NCBI GenBank assembly: GCA_026994795.1 | Contig: JALWQB010000001.1 | Span: forward strand, 1 to 32,963 | Reading direction: 5' to 3' | Length of the DNA stretch: 32,963 bases | From: Deltaproteobacteria bacterium | GTDB taxonomy: Bacteria > Desulfobacterota > Dissulfuribacteria > Dissulfuribacterales > Dissulfuribacteraceae | Shown here: piece by piece, positions 16,610 through 25,900 of the stretch | Position numbering within the stretch: position 1 is the stretch's first letter | Layout of the letters: every line of letters begins with the position of its first letter | The notes under the pieces: generated by a model | Told to the model about the DNA's origin: nothing | Seen by the model: the letters and a program-made list of their open reading frames with translations, nothing else | Databases searched by the model: none | Position numbers and translations under genes: made by a program

Positions 16610-16969
16610 CTACTTAAAAAGCAGTTTAACCAGCTGGACAAACTGAGGATTAAACAGCGTCATTGCTGCTATGACAATGCCAATCAGCCAGTTTAATTTT
16701 GTATTTAAGTATTTAATTTCAGCTTTTAACTCAGCCTCTACTTTTTTTAATTCGCTTTTAACTCCAGCAAGATCAGCCTTTGATGCCAGTTCCTTGCTTA
16801 ATTCATCTTTTATCTCAGCCTTGAGTATAGGTCTTTGCTCCTGACATTTATTTTCAAGGGCAGCAATGCCGATGTTCAGGGCCTCAATAACAGGCTTTGC
16901 CTGTTCTTGCCCTAAAACACTCTCAATGGCCTTTGTCGCTTTAAAATATGCCTGCATGGTAGTTTCCAT
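16610..16969 (-). CDS. coiled-coil protein with C-terminal membrane helix (DUF1640-like)
   Basis: 119 residues: a helical N-terminus, a heptad-rich coiled coil over about residues 45-90 (E-L-S-K-E-L-A-S-K-A-D-L-A-G-V-K-S-E-L-K-K-V-E), and one membrane helix near the end (W-L-I-G-I-V-I-A-A-M-T-L-F). This is the layout of bacterial DUF1640 proteins, whose role is not known. No strong ribosome-binding site marks ATG 16969; ATG 16957 is an alternative. It is bounded by two related hairpins in inverted orientation and looks like a self-contained insertion between the regulator and the coupling protein. Confidence 0.55.
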   Translation of the reverse strand: METTMQAYFKATKAIESVLGQEQAKPVIEALNIGIAALENKCQEQRPILKAEIKDELSKELASKADLAGVKSELKKVEAELKAEIKYLNTKLNWLIGIVIAAMTLFNPQFVQLVKLLFK

Positions 16970-17046
16970 GCCTTATATTATATGTATTAAACGCCATCTT
17001 TTCAATAATTAAATATCCTTTCTTTGATCGCCGATTATACTTTGCC

Positions 17047-17070
17047 AGCAGGTCGGTCTTTCGGCCCGCC
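17047..17070. repeat. inverted diverged copy of the 16538 hairpin
   Basis: Read on the minus strand it matches 20 of 24 bases of 16538-16561. Its own stem is imperfect. It follows the stop of the coupling protein gene by 10 bases and may end that transcript. Confidence 0.45.
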
Positions 17071-17080
17071 TAAACCGCAA

Positions 17081-18994
17081 TTAAAGTTCTATCTCTTCTT
17101 CTTTTTCCTTTTTATTATCCTCTATATATTCCTCTTTTTCTTCTTGTTTCTCTTTTTGTTCTATATTATTGTTGTTTTCCTCTAAAGGTATTTCTTTTTC
17201 CTCATTTTTTCTTTCAATTTTTATAAACCCAGGGTGTTTTTCTGATAGTTGTAAATACTTCCATTTTACTTCTGCCGGGTCAAAATTGGCAATTTTAATA
17301 ATAGAAGTCAAATCAGGTAGTTGCGATATCTGTGTCGGCAATAGGACATATTTTTTGGCGACAGATCTGTTTGCGTTAACTCTATCATAATCATCAGCCG
17401 CTGTCATACTATGGCCTACCTGGCCCCCCTCTTCTATCTCTGCCTCACCTATAATTTTTGCAACAATTTCAGTATCTTGAGGATTATTGATGCGGAAAAA
17501 GAGGCGCGTATTCATATCAAGGATTGTCCCCGCGCCCTCATTCCCATACTTCTCTTTAATTGCTTGGACTGTTTGAGAACCGATAATCATACTCACTCCC
17601 TTACTCCGGCCCTCCCGGATGAGGCGCATGATTGTCTGTATTCGAGGTAAAGCAGGCAATTCATCGATAATCACAAAACGGCGGCGCATAAGGTCATCTG
17701 GCCACGTTAAGGCTTCAAAAGTGAGGATATTAATTATCATTGAATAATAATTACTTAAAAGTGCCTCATATGCTGGGGGCAAGGTCAAAAAGGCGACTCC
17801 CGGACCATCTTTTTTCCACCATCCTCTCAAGCTGAAATCGTTATTTTTTGTTTGAATCAAACTAAAAATGTGACAAAATTGCGCTAAAGTTGACATTATC
17901 CCCCCTATTTGACCTTCAGCCCCCGTTTTATGGATATGGGCGATTCCGGTTTCAGTCGCTGTGGGTGGATGATCTTGTAAGGTATCGCGTAGTTTTGTCG
18001 GTCCAATGGCGATGAGCTTTACAATCTCCGCAGGGGTTATATCTTTTTTATTTAATGTTTTCAGATATTTAATCATCACTGACAGCACATCGGCACTTGC
18101 CTCGCGAAAATACTTCTCTGTCCCATCACCACCACCGGCCGGCGGGGGGATAATCGATGCTGCCACATCTCTTACTTCAAGGTCTAAATCGTTAATATCA
18201 TTAAGGAAATTCCACCCGCAATATCTTTCGTCAAGGGGATTGAGAATAAGGTCTATATCAGGACTATAAAATTTCTGGCAATAGTCCCCTTTGATATCAA
18301 ATAACACTATTTTTTCGCCTCTGTCTCTCAATTGCTTTAAAATATAGTTGATTGCATTAGTTTTCCCTGTTCCCACTGCTCCAAGGATGAGAATGTGCTG
18401 AGTTTCGATGGCGGGAGGGAACGAAATTGGTCCAAGCTGCAGAGGGCAGGTAATAGGGGCCTTTTTCTTTTTTATTGATGGATGTTTGTTAATTACCCGG
18501 TTGAGCTTTTTAGCTGCAATGAGCCGCGTTCCGCGAATGTGTTTGCTTTTATGGAGATCGCGAAAGGCTTTTTTACGGAGAACCACGGTCCCGATAACAG
18601 TCAAAAATGCAAAAATTACAATACTATATACCGCTACAAAGGCAATACTGTCAGCACTATCTCTTCTTATTATCGGCACCGCCCACGTACATATATCTGC
18701 GACTCTATATTGTTTTTCTGATTTTTCACCATTTAAATTATAAATTTTAAGTGTTATTAGTTGCTCCGGATAAATATATTTTATAAGGCAGGAATAAGCA
18801 ATTTTTACTATATTTTTTCTTACATTTACATTAATTTTATCAGTTTTAAAAGCAATAAATATAATTATCGCCATTGCGATCGAAGTCGCCAAAAATGACA
18901 AGAGCATTTTGCCCACCATGGCAGTTTTGTGCTTTACTATCTCGAATCCTTCCCATGCGTGAGGATCTCTATGGCTGTCATGGGGTGTCTTCAT
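17081..18994 (-). CDS. VirD4/TraD-type type IV coupling protein
   Basis: A 637-residue hexameric ATPase of the inner membrane that hands the relaxase-DNA complex to the conjugation channel. Two membrane helices (about residues 27-50 and 117-140) bracket a small periplasmic loop. The ATPase domain follows with Walker A G-A-V-G-T-G-K-T-N near 203-212 and Walker B F-V-I-I-D-E-L-P-A-L near 440-449, then the R-L-I-R-E-G-R-S-K-G-V-S-M-I-I-G-S-Q-T motif typical of TraD/TrwB. The C-terminal 60 residues are a Glu/Lys-rich acidic tail; TraD-type proteins use the C-terminus to contact relaxosome partners. GGAGG lies 7 bases before the ATG. It is divergent from a small membrane gene across a 46-base gap. 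Confidence 0.92.
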   Translation of the reverse strand: MKTPHDSHRDPHAWEGFEIVKHKTAMVGKMLLSFLATSIAMAIIIFIAFKTDKINVNVRKNIVKIAYSCLIKYIYPEQLITLKIYNLNGEKSEKQYRVADICTWAVPIIRRDSADSIAFVAVYSIVIFAFLTVIGTVVLRKKAFRDLHKSKHIRGTRLIAAKKLNRVINKHPSIKKKKAPITCPLQLGPISFPPAIETQHILILGAVGTGKTNAINYILKQLRDRGEKIVLFDIKGDYCQKFYSPDIDLILNPLDERYCGWNFLNDINDLDLEVRDVAASIIPPPAGGGDGTEKYFREASADVLSVMIKYLKTLNKKDITPAEIVKLIAIGPTKLRDTLQDHPPTATETGIAHIHKTGAEGQIGGIMSTLAQFCHIFSLIQTKNNDFSLRGWWKKDGPGVAFLTLPPAYEALLSNYYSMIINILTFEALTWPDDLMRRRFVIIDELPALPRIQTIMRLIREGRSKGVSMIIGSQTVQAIKEKYGNEGAGTILDMNTRLFFRINNPQDTEIVAKIIGEAEIEEGGQVGHSMTAADDYDRVNANRSVAKKYVLLPTQISQLPDLTSIIKIANFDPAEVKWKYLQLSEKHPGFIKIERKNEEKEIPLEENNNNIEQKEKQEEKEEYIEDNKKEKEEEIEL

Positions 18995-19000
18995 TTTTTT

Positions 19001-19033
19001 ACCTCCTTTTTTGTTATTATAACAAAAAGGAGG
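19001..19033. promoter_or_regulatory. mirrored Shine-Dalgarno palindrome between divergent genes
   Basis: CCTCC-T6-GTTAT, then T, then ATAAC-A5-GGAGG. It gives each of the two divergent genes a GGAGG site at normal spacing. The centre reads TATAAT on the minus strand (19021-19016), so it may also hold overlapping -10 elements, leaving very short leaders. The core TTTTTGTTA/TAACAAAAA recurs before other element genes. Confidence 0.65.
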
Positions 19034-19040
19034 TTTTTGT

Positions 19041-19361
19041 ATGAACGGACTAATAAAAGCTCTGATGACAATGGCACCTGTATTTATTATTTGTTTGGTT
19101 ATCTATCTGAATTTAAACGAAAAATTTGATTTTGAATTTGAAAGGGAGTCATTGAGATTTGAGCAGCAGTTTGATCAGGCAGCAGGGTTTGAAGGTGATA
19201 AATGGCTGAAAGAGCAAGAAAAAAACCTTGATTTAAGGTATAAGCACGCACAAAAGGCATCTGATCGTCTTCGGCAGCTGCAGATCGATTTAGACGATTC
19301 TTTAGCCCATGACAATGTCACTGTCAGCAATTTGACAAAGGATATGCCTTTAACCCCCTAA
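19041..19361 (+). CDS. small membrane-anchored coiled-coil protein
   Basis: 106 residues: one N-terminal membrane helix (M-A-P-V-F-I-I-C-L-V-I-Y-L), then a charged helical region (E-K-N-L-D-L-R-Y-K-H-A-Q-K-A-S-D-R-L-R-Q-L) likely in the periplasm. GGAGG lies 7 bases before the ATG. No family recognised. Pairing with the coupling protein gene suggests a transfer-related role, such as a pore or exclusion component. Its stop overlaps the stop of the convergent helicase gene by 4 bases. Confidence 0.6.
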   Translation: MNGLIKALMTMAPVFIICLVIYLNLNEKFDFEFERESLRFEQQFDQAAGFEGDKWLKEQEKNLDLRYKHAQKASDRLRQLQIDLDDSLAHDNVTVSNLTKDMPLTP

Positions 19362-20698
19362 GCTGCAAGCCGCTGATATGTTCTGTTTCTTGCTTTTGCC
19401 TGATATCTAAGAATGTCAACCTTTAGGTCCTGATAGTCATATATAACAGGCGTTTTCCCTTCTTTTGGCCGCAAAATACGCCCAATCGTTTGAATAAGAC
19501 GCCCACTAAATTTAATAGGACTCGCGATAAAAAGAGTGTCAAGCCCTGCACAATCAAAGCCCTCTCCTATAAGGGATAAAGTAGAAAAGACAAGGTGAAG
19601 GCGTCCATCCTGTAGGCTTTTCACAATCTCCCTGCGCTTTTTCTCTGGGGTCTTTCCTGTCAGCAGTTCGCCATAAGCCTCTGGGGATGTCATACTCTGC
19701 AAGGTCTCAAGGTGGGCAATCCTGTCTGACACCACAAGGCAAGTGCGTCCTTCTTTTGCAGCCTTGATAATGTCTTGAGATATTAGATAATTACGCTGTT
19801 CATCCTTTGTAAGAGCGGTGATCATTTGCGGGTAATTGTCAAGGTATAAAAATTTAAATGGCGTCTGTCTTTTAATGATTTGAGGCTTTAATATTGCTCC
19901 AATTGCAGTCAGTTCATTTTGAAAAATTATTGCCTTATGTGTCCCGCAATACCACCCTATAACACTGTTTAGCCCATCTCTGCGGTAAGGGGTAGCCGAT
20001 AACCCTAAAGAATACCAGGCAGGGAATGCACTCACCGTCTGAGTGAAGGTGCTGGCTGGGGTTCTGTGGCATTCATCCACAACAACATAGCCAAAACGCT
20101 TAGGCAGGTCTTCAAGGTGCTTTCTGGCAGTCTGGACCAGGGCAATAGTCAAGGGTTTAACGCTGTAGTGCCCATCGCCTACCAGCCCTATTTCACTCTC
20201 TTTAAGCCCTAAAAACTGCATAGCCCTGTCCCGCCACTGATAAAGAAGCTCTTTCGTATGGACAATGATAATAGTTGGCTGTTTGCGCTCTGCAATGCTG
20301 GCAAGGGCCATGACTGTTTTTCCGCCCCCTGTTGGCACAACAAGGGTTGAAAAAGCCCTCTGATGAGCTTTTATTATGGCCTTTTTTTGATAAGGTCTTA
20401 ATTCGCCCTTAAAACCAAAATCCACCTCTGGACACCTTAAACGAGCTTCTATATATTCAGGATCAGGCTTGAGCATTTTCCATATTTTTATGGCATCGCC
20501 ACGGGGGATAATTATTTTATCTTTATCTTCTCTGTAATACTCAATTGTTCGCGGGATTAAATCTGTCGGTTCTCCACGTTTTTCAGCCTCTTTATACTCA
20601 GAATTGAGAACTGTATACTCTTTTTTAATTTTTTCTTTTATTTTTAAAGGTAAATTTTCTAAAATTACAAAATTTGCAAGATTAAAGATTACGCTCAT
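19358..20698 (-). CDS. SF2 DEAD/DEAH-type helicase (XPB/SSL2-like)
   Basis: 446 residues with a complete SF2 helicase core: Q-K-K-A-I near the start, Walker A V-P-T-G-G-G-K-T, D-E-C-H-R, motif III G-L-S-A-T-P-Y-R-R-D-G, and the second lobe with F-S-T-L-S-L-I-G-E-G-F-D and R-L-I-Q-T-I-G-R-I-L-R-P. It resembles the stand-alone XPB/SSL2-like helicases found in phages and plasmids, thought to remodel DNA-protein complexes. Start at ATG 20698 is supported by GGGGG 5 bases upstream; the frame extends to 20743 without a better site. A TAACAAAAA box lies 33-41 bases upstream. Confidence 0.85.
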   Translation of the reverse strand: MSVIFNLANFVILENLPLKIKEKIKKEYTVLNSEYKEAEKRGEPTDLIPRTIEYYREDKDKIIIPRGDAIKIWKMLKPDPEYIEARLRCPEVDFGFKGELRPYQKKAIIKAHQRAFSTLVVPTGGGKTVMALASIAERKQPTIIIVHTKELLYQWRDRAMQFLGLKESEIGLVGDGHYSVKPLTIALVQTARKHLEDLPKRFGYVVVDECHRTPASTFTQTVSAFPAWYSLGLSATPYRRDGLNSVIGWYCGTHKAIIFQNELTAIGAILKPQIIKRQTPFKFLYLDNYPQMITALTKDEQRNYLISQDIIKAAKEGRTCLVVSDRIAHLETLQSMTSPEAYGELLTGKTPEKKRREIVKSLQDGRLHLVFSTLSLIGEGFDCAGLDTLFIASPIKFSGRLIQTIGRILRPKEGKTPVIYDYQDLKVDILRYQAKARNRTYQRLAA

Positions 20699-21100
20699 TT
20701 TTACCCCCTTATTCTTGACTTTTAATTTAGTAACAAAAATCACCTTTTAAATACCAACAAAATCAATCCGTTATAATGATTTTTTGATTTAAGGGGCTTA
20801 TTTTGAAAACATAACCTTTGGTATATGAGGATGTTTTTTTGATAAAGAAGTTGAGAATAGGGGTAAAAGTTACTTTATTCCTTTACAAGGATTACTACAT
20901 ATTGTGGTTAAATGAGCTGGATTGCTTGCCCAATTATACTATATCTTGTGGTCAGGTTCAGAAAATAATATCCTTTTTTACTGTTTAATTTTCCGGTCCA
21001 GCTTTTTATTTTTTATTATAAACTAACTTATTAGAATGATTAGCAAAATACATATAAAGACGGTCCAAGCATGACTCTAAGAGCACCTGGCGTTATCCTT

Positions 21101-21400
21101 ACCTCTCAGTGGGAGAGCCCTACCTTTTAGGAAACCGTCCGCTTCCCCCCTTTAGGGGGGACGGGAGGGGGGTAAACAGGCGTGATAATATCGCTAAGCG
21201 AGCGAAGCGCAGCGGGCGCACTTGCTTGCCCTTGACCGCCCGCAGGGTGGCGAGCGCAGCGAGCCATCCCAAAACGGCATGGTAAAATGCGAAATCAGAT
21301 TTGGGGTTCATTGACCCCACCTCTCAGTGTAACCGCCAAAACCATCCGCCCTAAACCATGCCGTTTTGGGACGGTCAAGGGTGCGACCGCAAGCGGAGCG
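21101..21400. other. candidate oriT/oriV: GC-rich nested inverted repeats
   Basis: Nested arms: CCCTTGACCG (21229-21238) with CGGTCAAGGG (21372-21381), and a 17-bp perfect pair at 21267-21283 and 21355-21371 (TCCCAAAACGGCATGGT and its complement). Inside lies the hairpin TGGGGT-TCATTG-ACCCCA (21302-21319). A C6-TTTA-G6 hairpin sits at 21145-21160. ACCTCTCAGTG occurs twice (21101, 21319). Such nested structure in a gene-free island of a conjugative element is typical of an origin. I cannot identify a nic sequence. Confidence 0.45.
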
Positions 21401-21448
21401 TATCTTTTAATGCATAAGTGGTGTAAGTGCCCTATTATATGATTCACC

Positions 21449-21492
21449 GAGCGCACCATAGCCCCCCCTCTTGGGGGGGCGTTAGTGCGCTC
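21449..21492. repeat. strong two-part hairpin
   Basis: GAGCGCAC (21449-21456) pairs with GTGCGCTC (21485-21492). After a 4x4 internal loop, GC7 (21461-21468) pairs with G7C (21473-21480) around TCTT. The plus strand then runs CTTCCTTTTTT, so it may terminate transcription rightward; it could equally be part of the origin. Confidence 0.55.
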
Positions 21493-21563
21493 CTTCCTTT
21501 TTTATTGTCCCTCATCTGTAATTTTTGTTCAGTTTAAAAAGACACTCTTACAGGGGACTTTTT

Positions 21564-21854
21564 ATGTTTAAGTACTGGCTTTTATCACTAAGTTTCCTTT
21601 TTATATTAAATGGATGCGCCCATCAAAATAACTTTAATCCTAAAATAATGAGAGTCGTTCTTAATGTCAAAAAAGCGGCCGCCAATGTAGATATAGACAA
21701 TGCTGTGTGGCTCAAAAATTCAGCAGGAGGACATCTTGAATGTATCATCATTCAAGACGCCCCTTCAAGCGCATATGGCAGCTTAAAATGCCGTTTTACA
21801 GGCTATTCTCCCCCTTCAAATAGTTCTGATTTTGCTATCTCTGTAAAGGATTAA
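21564..21854 (+). CDS. small outer-envelope lipoprotein
   Basis: 96 residues with a lipoprotein signal: M-F-K-Y-W-L-L-S-L-S-F-L-F-I-L-N-G-C, the lipobox cysteine at residue 18, followed by A-H-Q. The start is ATG 21564 with AGGGG about 8 bases upstream; the frame to 21525 would hide the signal peptide. The mature part is about 78 residues with two cysteines and no recognised family. Small lipoproteins in conjugative elements often act in the mating pore (VirB7-like) or in entry exclusion. It overlaps the convergent gene by 20 bases. Confidence 0.6.
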   Translation: MFKYWLLSLSFLFILNGCAHQNNFNPKIMRVVLNVKKAAANVDIDNAVWLKNSAGGHLECIIIQDAPSSAYGSLKCRFTGYSPPSNSSDFAISVKD

Positions 21855-22881
21855 GGTTCAAACTGATTTTACCGCTTTTTAACATCTGTAAGACATTTTT
21901 CTTAACAAGAGAAGCTTTAGTTACATTCCCCGCCTTTTCCATACGGTCAATATACATGACAACATTTTTCATTATGTCTCTGCTCTCTGCCTTTGTCCTT
22001 ACAGTATCCCATGCTCTGGCAAGGCTCCATCCAGCATTGAGCACATAAGAGCTCTCAAGCCCCGCTATAACCGTGGGAGAAAATATTACAAGGCTCCCAC
22101 TGCGCACTTCCAGCTGAGGGGTCCAGTTTATACTGACAGTTCCGCACCTCCATCTTGAAATCTCTCCTTGAAAATTACAGTCTTGATTAAAGCCACTCTT
22201 TACCGGCCATATAAGATTATGTATCACAGGATGAGGCTTTTTTATCGCCTTATCAATCATTGCAGGTACAATCCTCTGTATGTCTTCAAGCCCTGTCCAG
22301 TCTTTTGATATTTGCTGTATATATTCGTTTATATAATATACCGCGGACCCCATAACCTCGGCATACCCAACTGCGCAATCTATAAGAGGCTCAATTGATC
22401 GGTTTGTCTCAACTGCCCTTTGAGCTTTAGCCGATTGTTCAAGATAATCTTTGAGATTACTATATATTACGCCGTTTTCTTCCCAAGATATGCCATAATC
22501 TCTCATTTTAGGCCGATGAGTGTATAACCTGCATTTTCCAAATATACCCTTGTTTTCTTTCTCTTTTTTAATTATTTCATTGCTTACAAGAGCCAACATA
22601 TTGACTTTAATCTGAAATCCTTTACTGTTCTGTCCCTGTAATGATTTTCTTACAGCTTTTGACAGCATCTTACTGATACGGGTTGCATTAGATTCGTCTT
22701 GACGCTTTCCTGTATTTATAGTTTTTTCTCTGCTTTTTTCTGTGCTTATACCCTTCTCTCTGTTTAATTGCTGGGTCTTTCCTTTTTCTTGGCCAATTCC
22801 TAAAAATGCCTGAACTTCTGCTGTTTTTATGCCTGCGACAAAAAACACTGCCAGTATGATTAAAATTCTTTTCTGCCACAT
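21835..22881 (-). CDS. exported protein of unknown function, divergent from the relaxase
   Basis: 348 residues with a signal peptide (R-I-L-I-I-L-A-V-F-F-V-A-G, cleavage near V-Q-A) followed by a low-complexity Lys/Glu/Gln/Thr stretch to about residue 70. The mature part has four cysteines and aromatic-rich segments (V-I-H-N-L-I-W-P-V-K-S-G; N-A-G-W-S-L-A-R-A-W-D-T-V). No family recognised; a periplasmic transfer component of the TraU/TraW kind is possible, but I cannot show it. GGAG lies about 7 bases before the ATG, and the 51-base gap to the relaxase gene holds the mirrored TTTTGTT/AACAAAA box. Confidence 0.6.
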   Translation of the reverse strand: MWQKRILIILAVFFVAGIKTAEVQAFLGIGQEKGKTQQLNREKGISTEKSREKTINTGKRQDESNATRISKMLSKAVRKSLQGQNSKGFQIKVNMLALVSNEIIKKEKENKGIFGKCRLYTHRPKMRDYGISWEENGVIYSNLKDYLEQSAKAQRAVETNRSIEPLIDCAVGYAEVMGSAVYYINEYIQQISKDWTGLEDIQRIVPAMIDKAIKKPHPVIHNLIWPVKSGFNQDCNFQGEISRWRCGTVSINWTPQLEVRSGSLVIFSPTVIAGLESSYVLNAGWSLARAWDTVRTKAESRDIMKNVVMYIDRMEKAGNVTKASLVKKNVLQMLKSGKISLNLNPLQR

Positions 22882-22889
22882 TTTTATCT

Positions 22890-22925
22890 CCTTTTTGTTT
22901 TTAATTTAACAACAAAAGTAAGGAG
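22890..22925. promoter_or_regulatory. mirrored box before the relaxase
   Basis: TTTTGTT (22893-22899) faces AACAAAA (22911-22917) across 11 bases, flanked on the left by CTCC and on the right by AAGGAG, the ribosome-binding sites of the two divergent genes. Same plan as 19001-19033. Confidence 0.5.
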
Positions 22926-22932
22926 TCATCTC

Positions 22933-25900
22933 ATGCTCAGTATTTCAAGTGTAACAGCAGGTCAATCTTCAAATTATTTCTTCCACGACGAAGGCAAAGA
23001 GTCTTATTATGAGGCCGAAGGCAAAGGAAAGGCGCTCAGCGGGTTTGAATCTGATACTGTCACATGGAAAGACGCTGAAAAAATAGTTTCTGAAAGGGTT
23101 AAAGCCAATTCGGGACGATCCCTTAACCCAGATAAAGATAAATTCGCTGAAGACCTTACTTTTTCCGCAGCCAAAAGCATAAGCGTTGTCTGGGGACTTG
23201 CAAAGGCCACTGGTGATGAGAAGACGGCAGGAGCTATTGAAGAGGCTTTTGATAAGGCTGTCAAAGAAACTTTTGATTTCATTAAAAATAATCTCATTCA
23301 GACGAGGGACCAAGATGGAAGGCCGACAGAAATTAATCCTGAATCAGTAAAGGCCATTCAGTTTAACCACCATCTAAGCCGCGAAAAAGACCCCCAGCTC
23401 CATGCCCATGTTTTAATTCTTAACGCTGTAGAAAGAACCTCAGATGGTCAGACAAAAGCCCATTATTTAGAACAACTTTATGAAAATAAAAAAGAAATAG
23501 GCGCAATGTTTCAGGTCTTCATGGGTAATGAGCTTGAAAAAAGAGGGTTCAAAACTGAGCTTCAGCAGGATACACGACACGGCAATACTAAAGTAATAGG
23601 CATAGCAGGGCTTAACGAGGAGCAAATTAAGGCTTTCAGTACCCGTTCCCAGCAAATTCAAGAAAAAATGGAAGAAAAAGGCGTTACTGGCGGCAAGGCT
23701 GCTGAGATGGCCGCATTAGATACACGTCAAAAAAAAGATGATTTAACCCCTGAACAGCAAAGTGAAATTGAACAGGAATGGATAGACAAAGCTCAAGAAA
23801 ATGGAATTGATATTGAATCGTTAAAATCAGCAATCTATGGCGTCAAAACAATATGGGAAGAATTAAATCAAGGCAAAACTCAAAGTATCGCATCAGAACA
23901 GACCGTAGCCAGTATATTAAATCTTCAAGGCAAAATCACCCAAAAAGAAGCTATAATGAAGGTAGTATCTGCTGTAAGAGATCACGGTATAAGTATGTCA
24001 ATGTCAAATCTATTGAAAACGGTAGGGCGAGCTCTGAATGAAGTCGGAGCAGCACAAAAAGGCCTCTTAACCCTCAAAGATGGAAGCCTCAGCACCCGCA
24101 GTCAGCTTGCAGCTGAATTTAAGAGCAAAACAGATTTTGGCTTTAAAGCAGGCACAAAATTAAATCAGAACCTTGTTAAATACCATTTAGGCTACTATAA
24201 CGCCAGCCTTAAAGCTAAAAAAGGCTATAGTTTAAGCGATAAACAGAGTCAAATGGTAATAGGAGCTCTGTCATCTTCAAATCATGCATTCGTGGAAGGC
24301 TGGGCAGGAGCCGGGAAAACTACAAGCCTTCATGCCGTAAGAACAACAGCAAAACACCTCGGATATAATGTAATAGGCATCGCCTCATCAGGAAGCGCAG
24401 CTGATAAACTCAGTCAGGAAATAGGTATCAAAACCTATACCGCAGAAGGGATCTCTATGGTTGACCGTGAACTGCTGCAAAAAAGATATGGCCAAAGTAA
24501 AACAGTAATGATTGTTGATGAAGTCTCTATGCTGAGCTCCAAGCAGGCCTCTGCAATCCTTGATACCGCTCAATCAATCGGCGCAAAAGTCATAGCAGTA
24601 GGTGACAGGGCACAGCTCAAAAGCGTTGGCCAAGGCAATGTATCTCAAGACTGGGTAACAACCGCTAAAGAAAATGGCGCTTACTTTGAACTGAATGAAG
24701 TCCATCGTCAAAAAGGCGAATACAGAGAAATTGCAGCTGATATGCGCCCAGACTCAGGCAAAGGCGCTGAGACGATAGATCTCTTAAAAAATAAAGGCTG
24801 GCTCAAAGAACATGATAACTATGAACAAATGGTTGAAAATACAGTCAAAGAATATATCTCTAATACAGTCAGCGGTAAAAATACTATGGTTATAGCAGAC
24901 ACAAATGCACTGGTAAACAGACTAAACGAAAAAATAAGAGGACAACTGATTGAAAAAGGATTGATTAACACTGACCGCAAGGTGTCCTTTGAAGCCCATG
25001 ACTCTCAATTCCAATCAATCGGTAAAAAAGATTTTGCAATAGGCGATCAAATTATGTTTCTTCAAAATTCAAGGGATCACGAAGTATCTAACGGAGAGAC
25101 AGGTAAAATAATCAATATTGACTCTCATGGCAATATGCTCGTCCAAAAAGACAATGGTAAAACTGTTGAGATTAACACCCGTAAAAAATTTGAAGTAGAG
25201 CCGATAACAGTCAAAGGAAAGCCTGACTATAACCTTAAAGTCAAAGATTCATACAGGGCAATAACACATGCCTATGCCCGGACCATCCATAAAAGCCAGG
25301 GACATGAAGCTGATAATGTAATCGTGGCTACCACAGGAGCGCGCAATGTTGATGCCAATATGCTCTATGTTGCTGTCTCAAGAGGAAAAGGAGAAGAAGG
25401 GTTAAGCATTCATACCACTGACCTTGAAAGGTTGAAAGAATGCTCAATGAGACAAACTCAAAGCCCGGATATCATTGAAGAGTTTACCGGCGCCAGTAAA
25501 GAACAATACGAACCCATAATAAAAGAAATACAGACTGAAGGAGCTCATGATCACCATTTCAATAAAGGCGTATTAGATGATGTTATAAATCAGACATCAG
25601 GAATTGATATGAATGAACAGCTAAGTAAAGAGACAATACAGCAGTTTTCAAGAGCGTCTTATCTGGGTATATCCAAAACGGATAAAGCTGAGATTGAATG
25701 GATCAGCGATACTAAAATGCTCCTTAAAGCAATTCACGGTGAGGTTGCCAAAAGCGATAAAATTGCCCCCAAAGAGGCACATTACACTGCTGTCAAAAAG
25801 ACCTTTAAGGATTTAAAAGAACGGATTGCCGGCCATAAAAAAGATAAGAATAAAGCCTCTAAATGGGATAAAAATGAAAGGATAAAGGACCGTAATAAGG

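Larger units (their letters stand above)
20699..21563. other. long noncoding region holding a candidate origin of transfer or replication
   Basis: About 860 bases with no convincing gene. The first 400 are AT-rich and hold a TAACAAAAA box (20731-20739) and the 14-base TAAAGACGGTCCAA motif (21055-21068). From about 21,100 to 21,492 the sequence turns GC-rich and full of inverted repeats, unlike its surroundings. The relaxase gene lies 1.4 kb further on. A minus-strand frame at 21120-21320 is low-complexity and rejected as a gene. Confidence 0.5.

Noticed and set aside
21120-21320. Minus-strand 66-codon frame in the origin candidate
   Set aside because: It reads through GC-rich inverted repeats, has no ribosome-binding site and low-complexity sequence.
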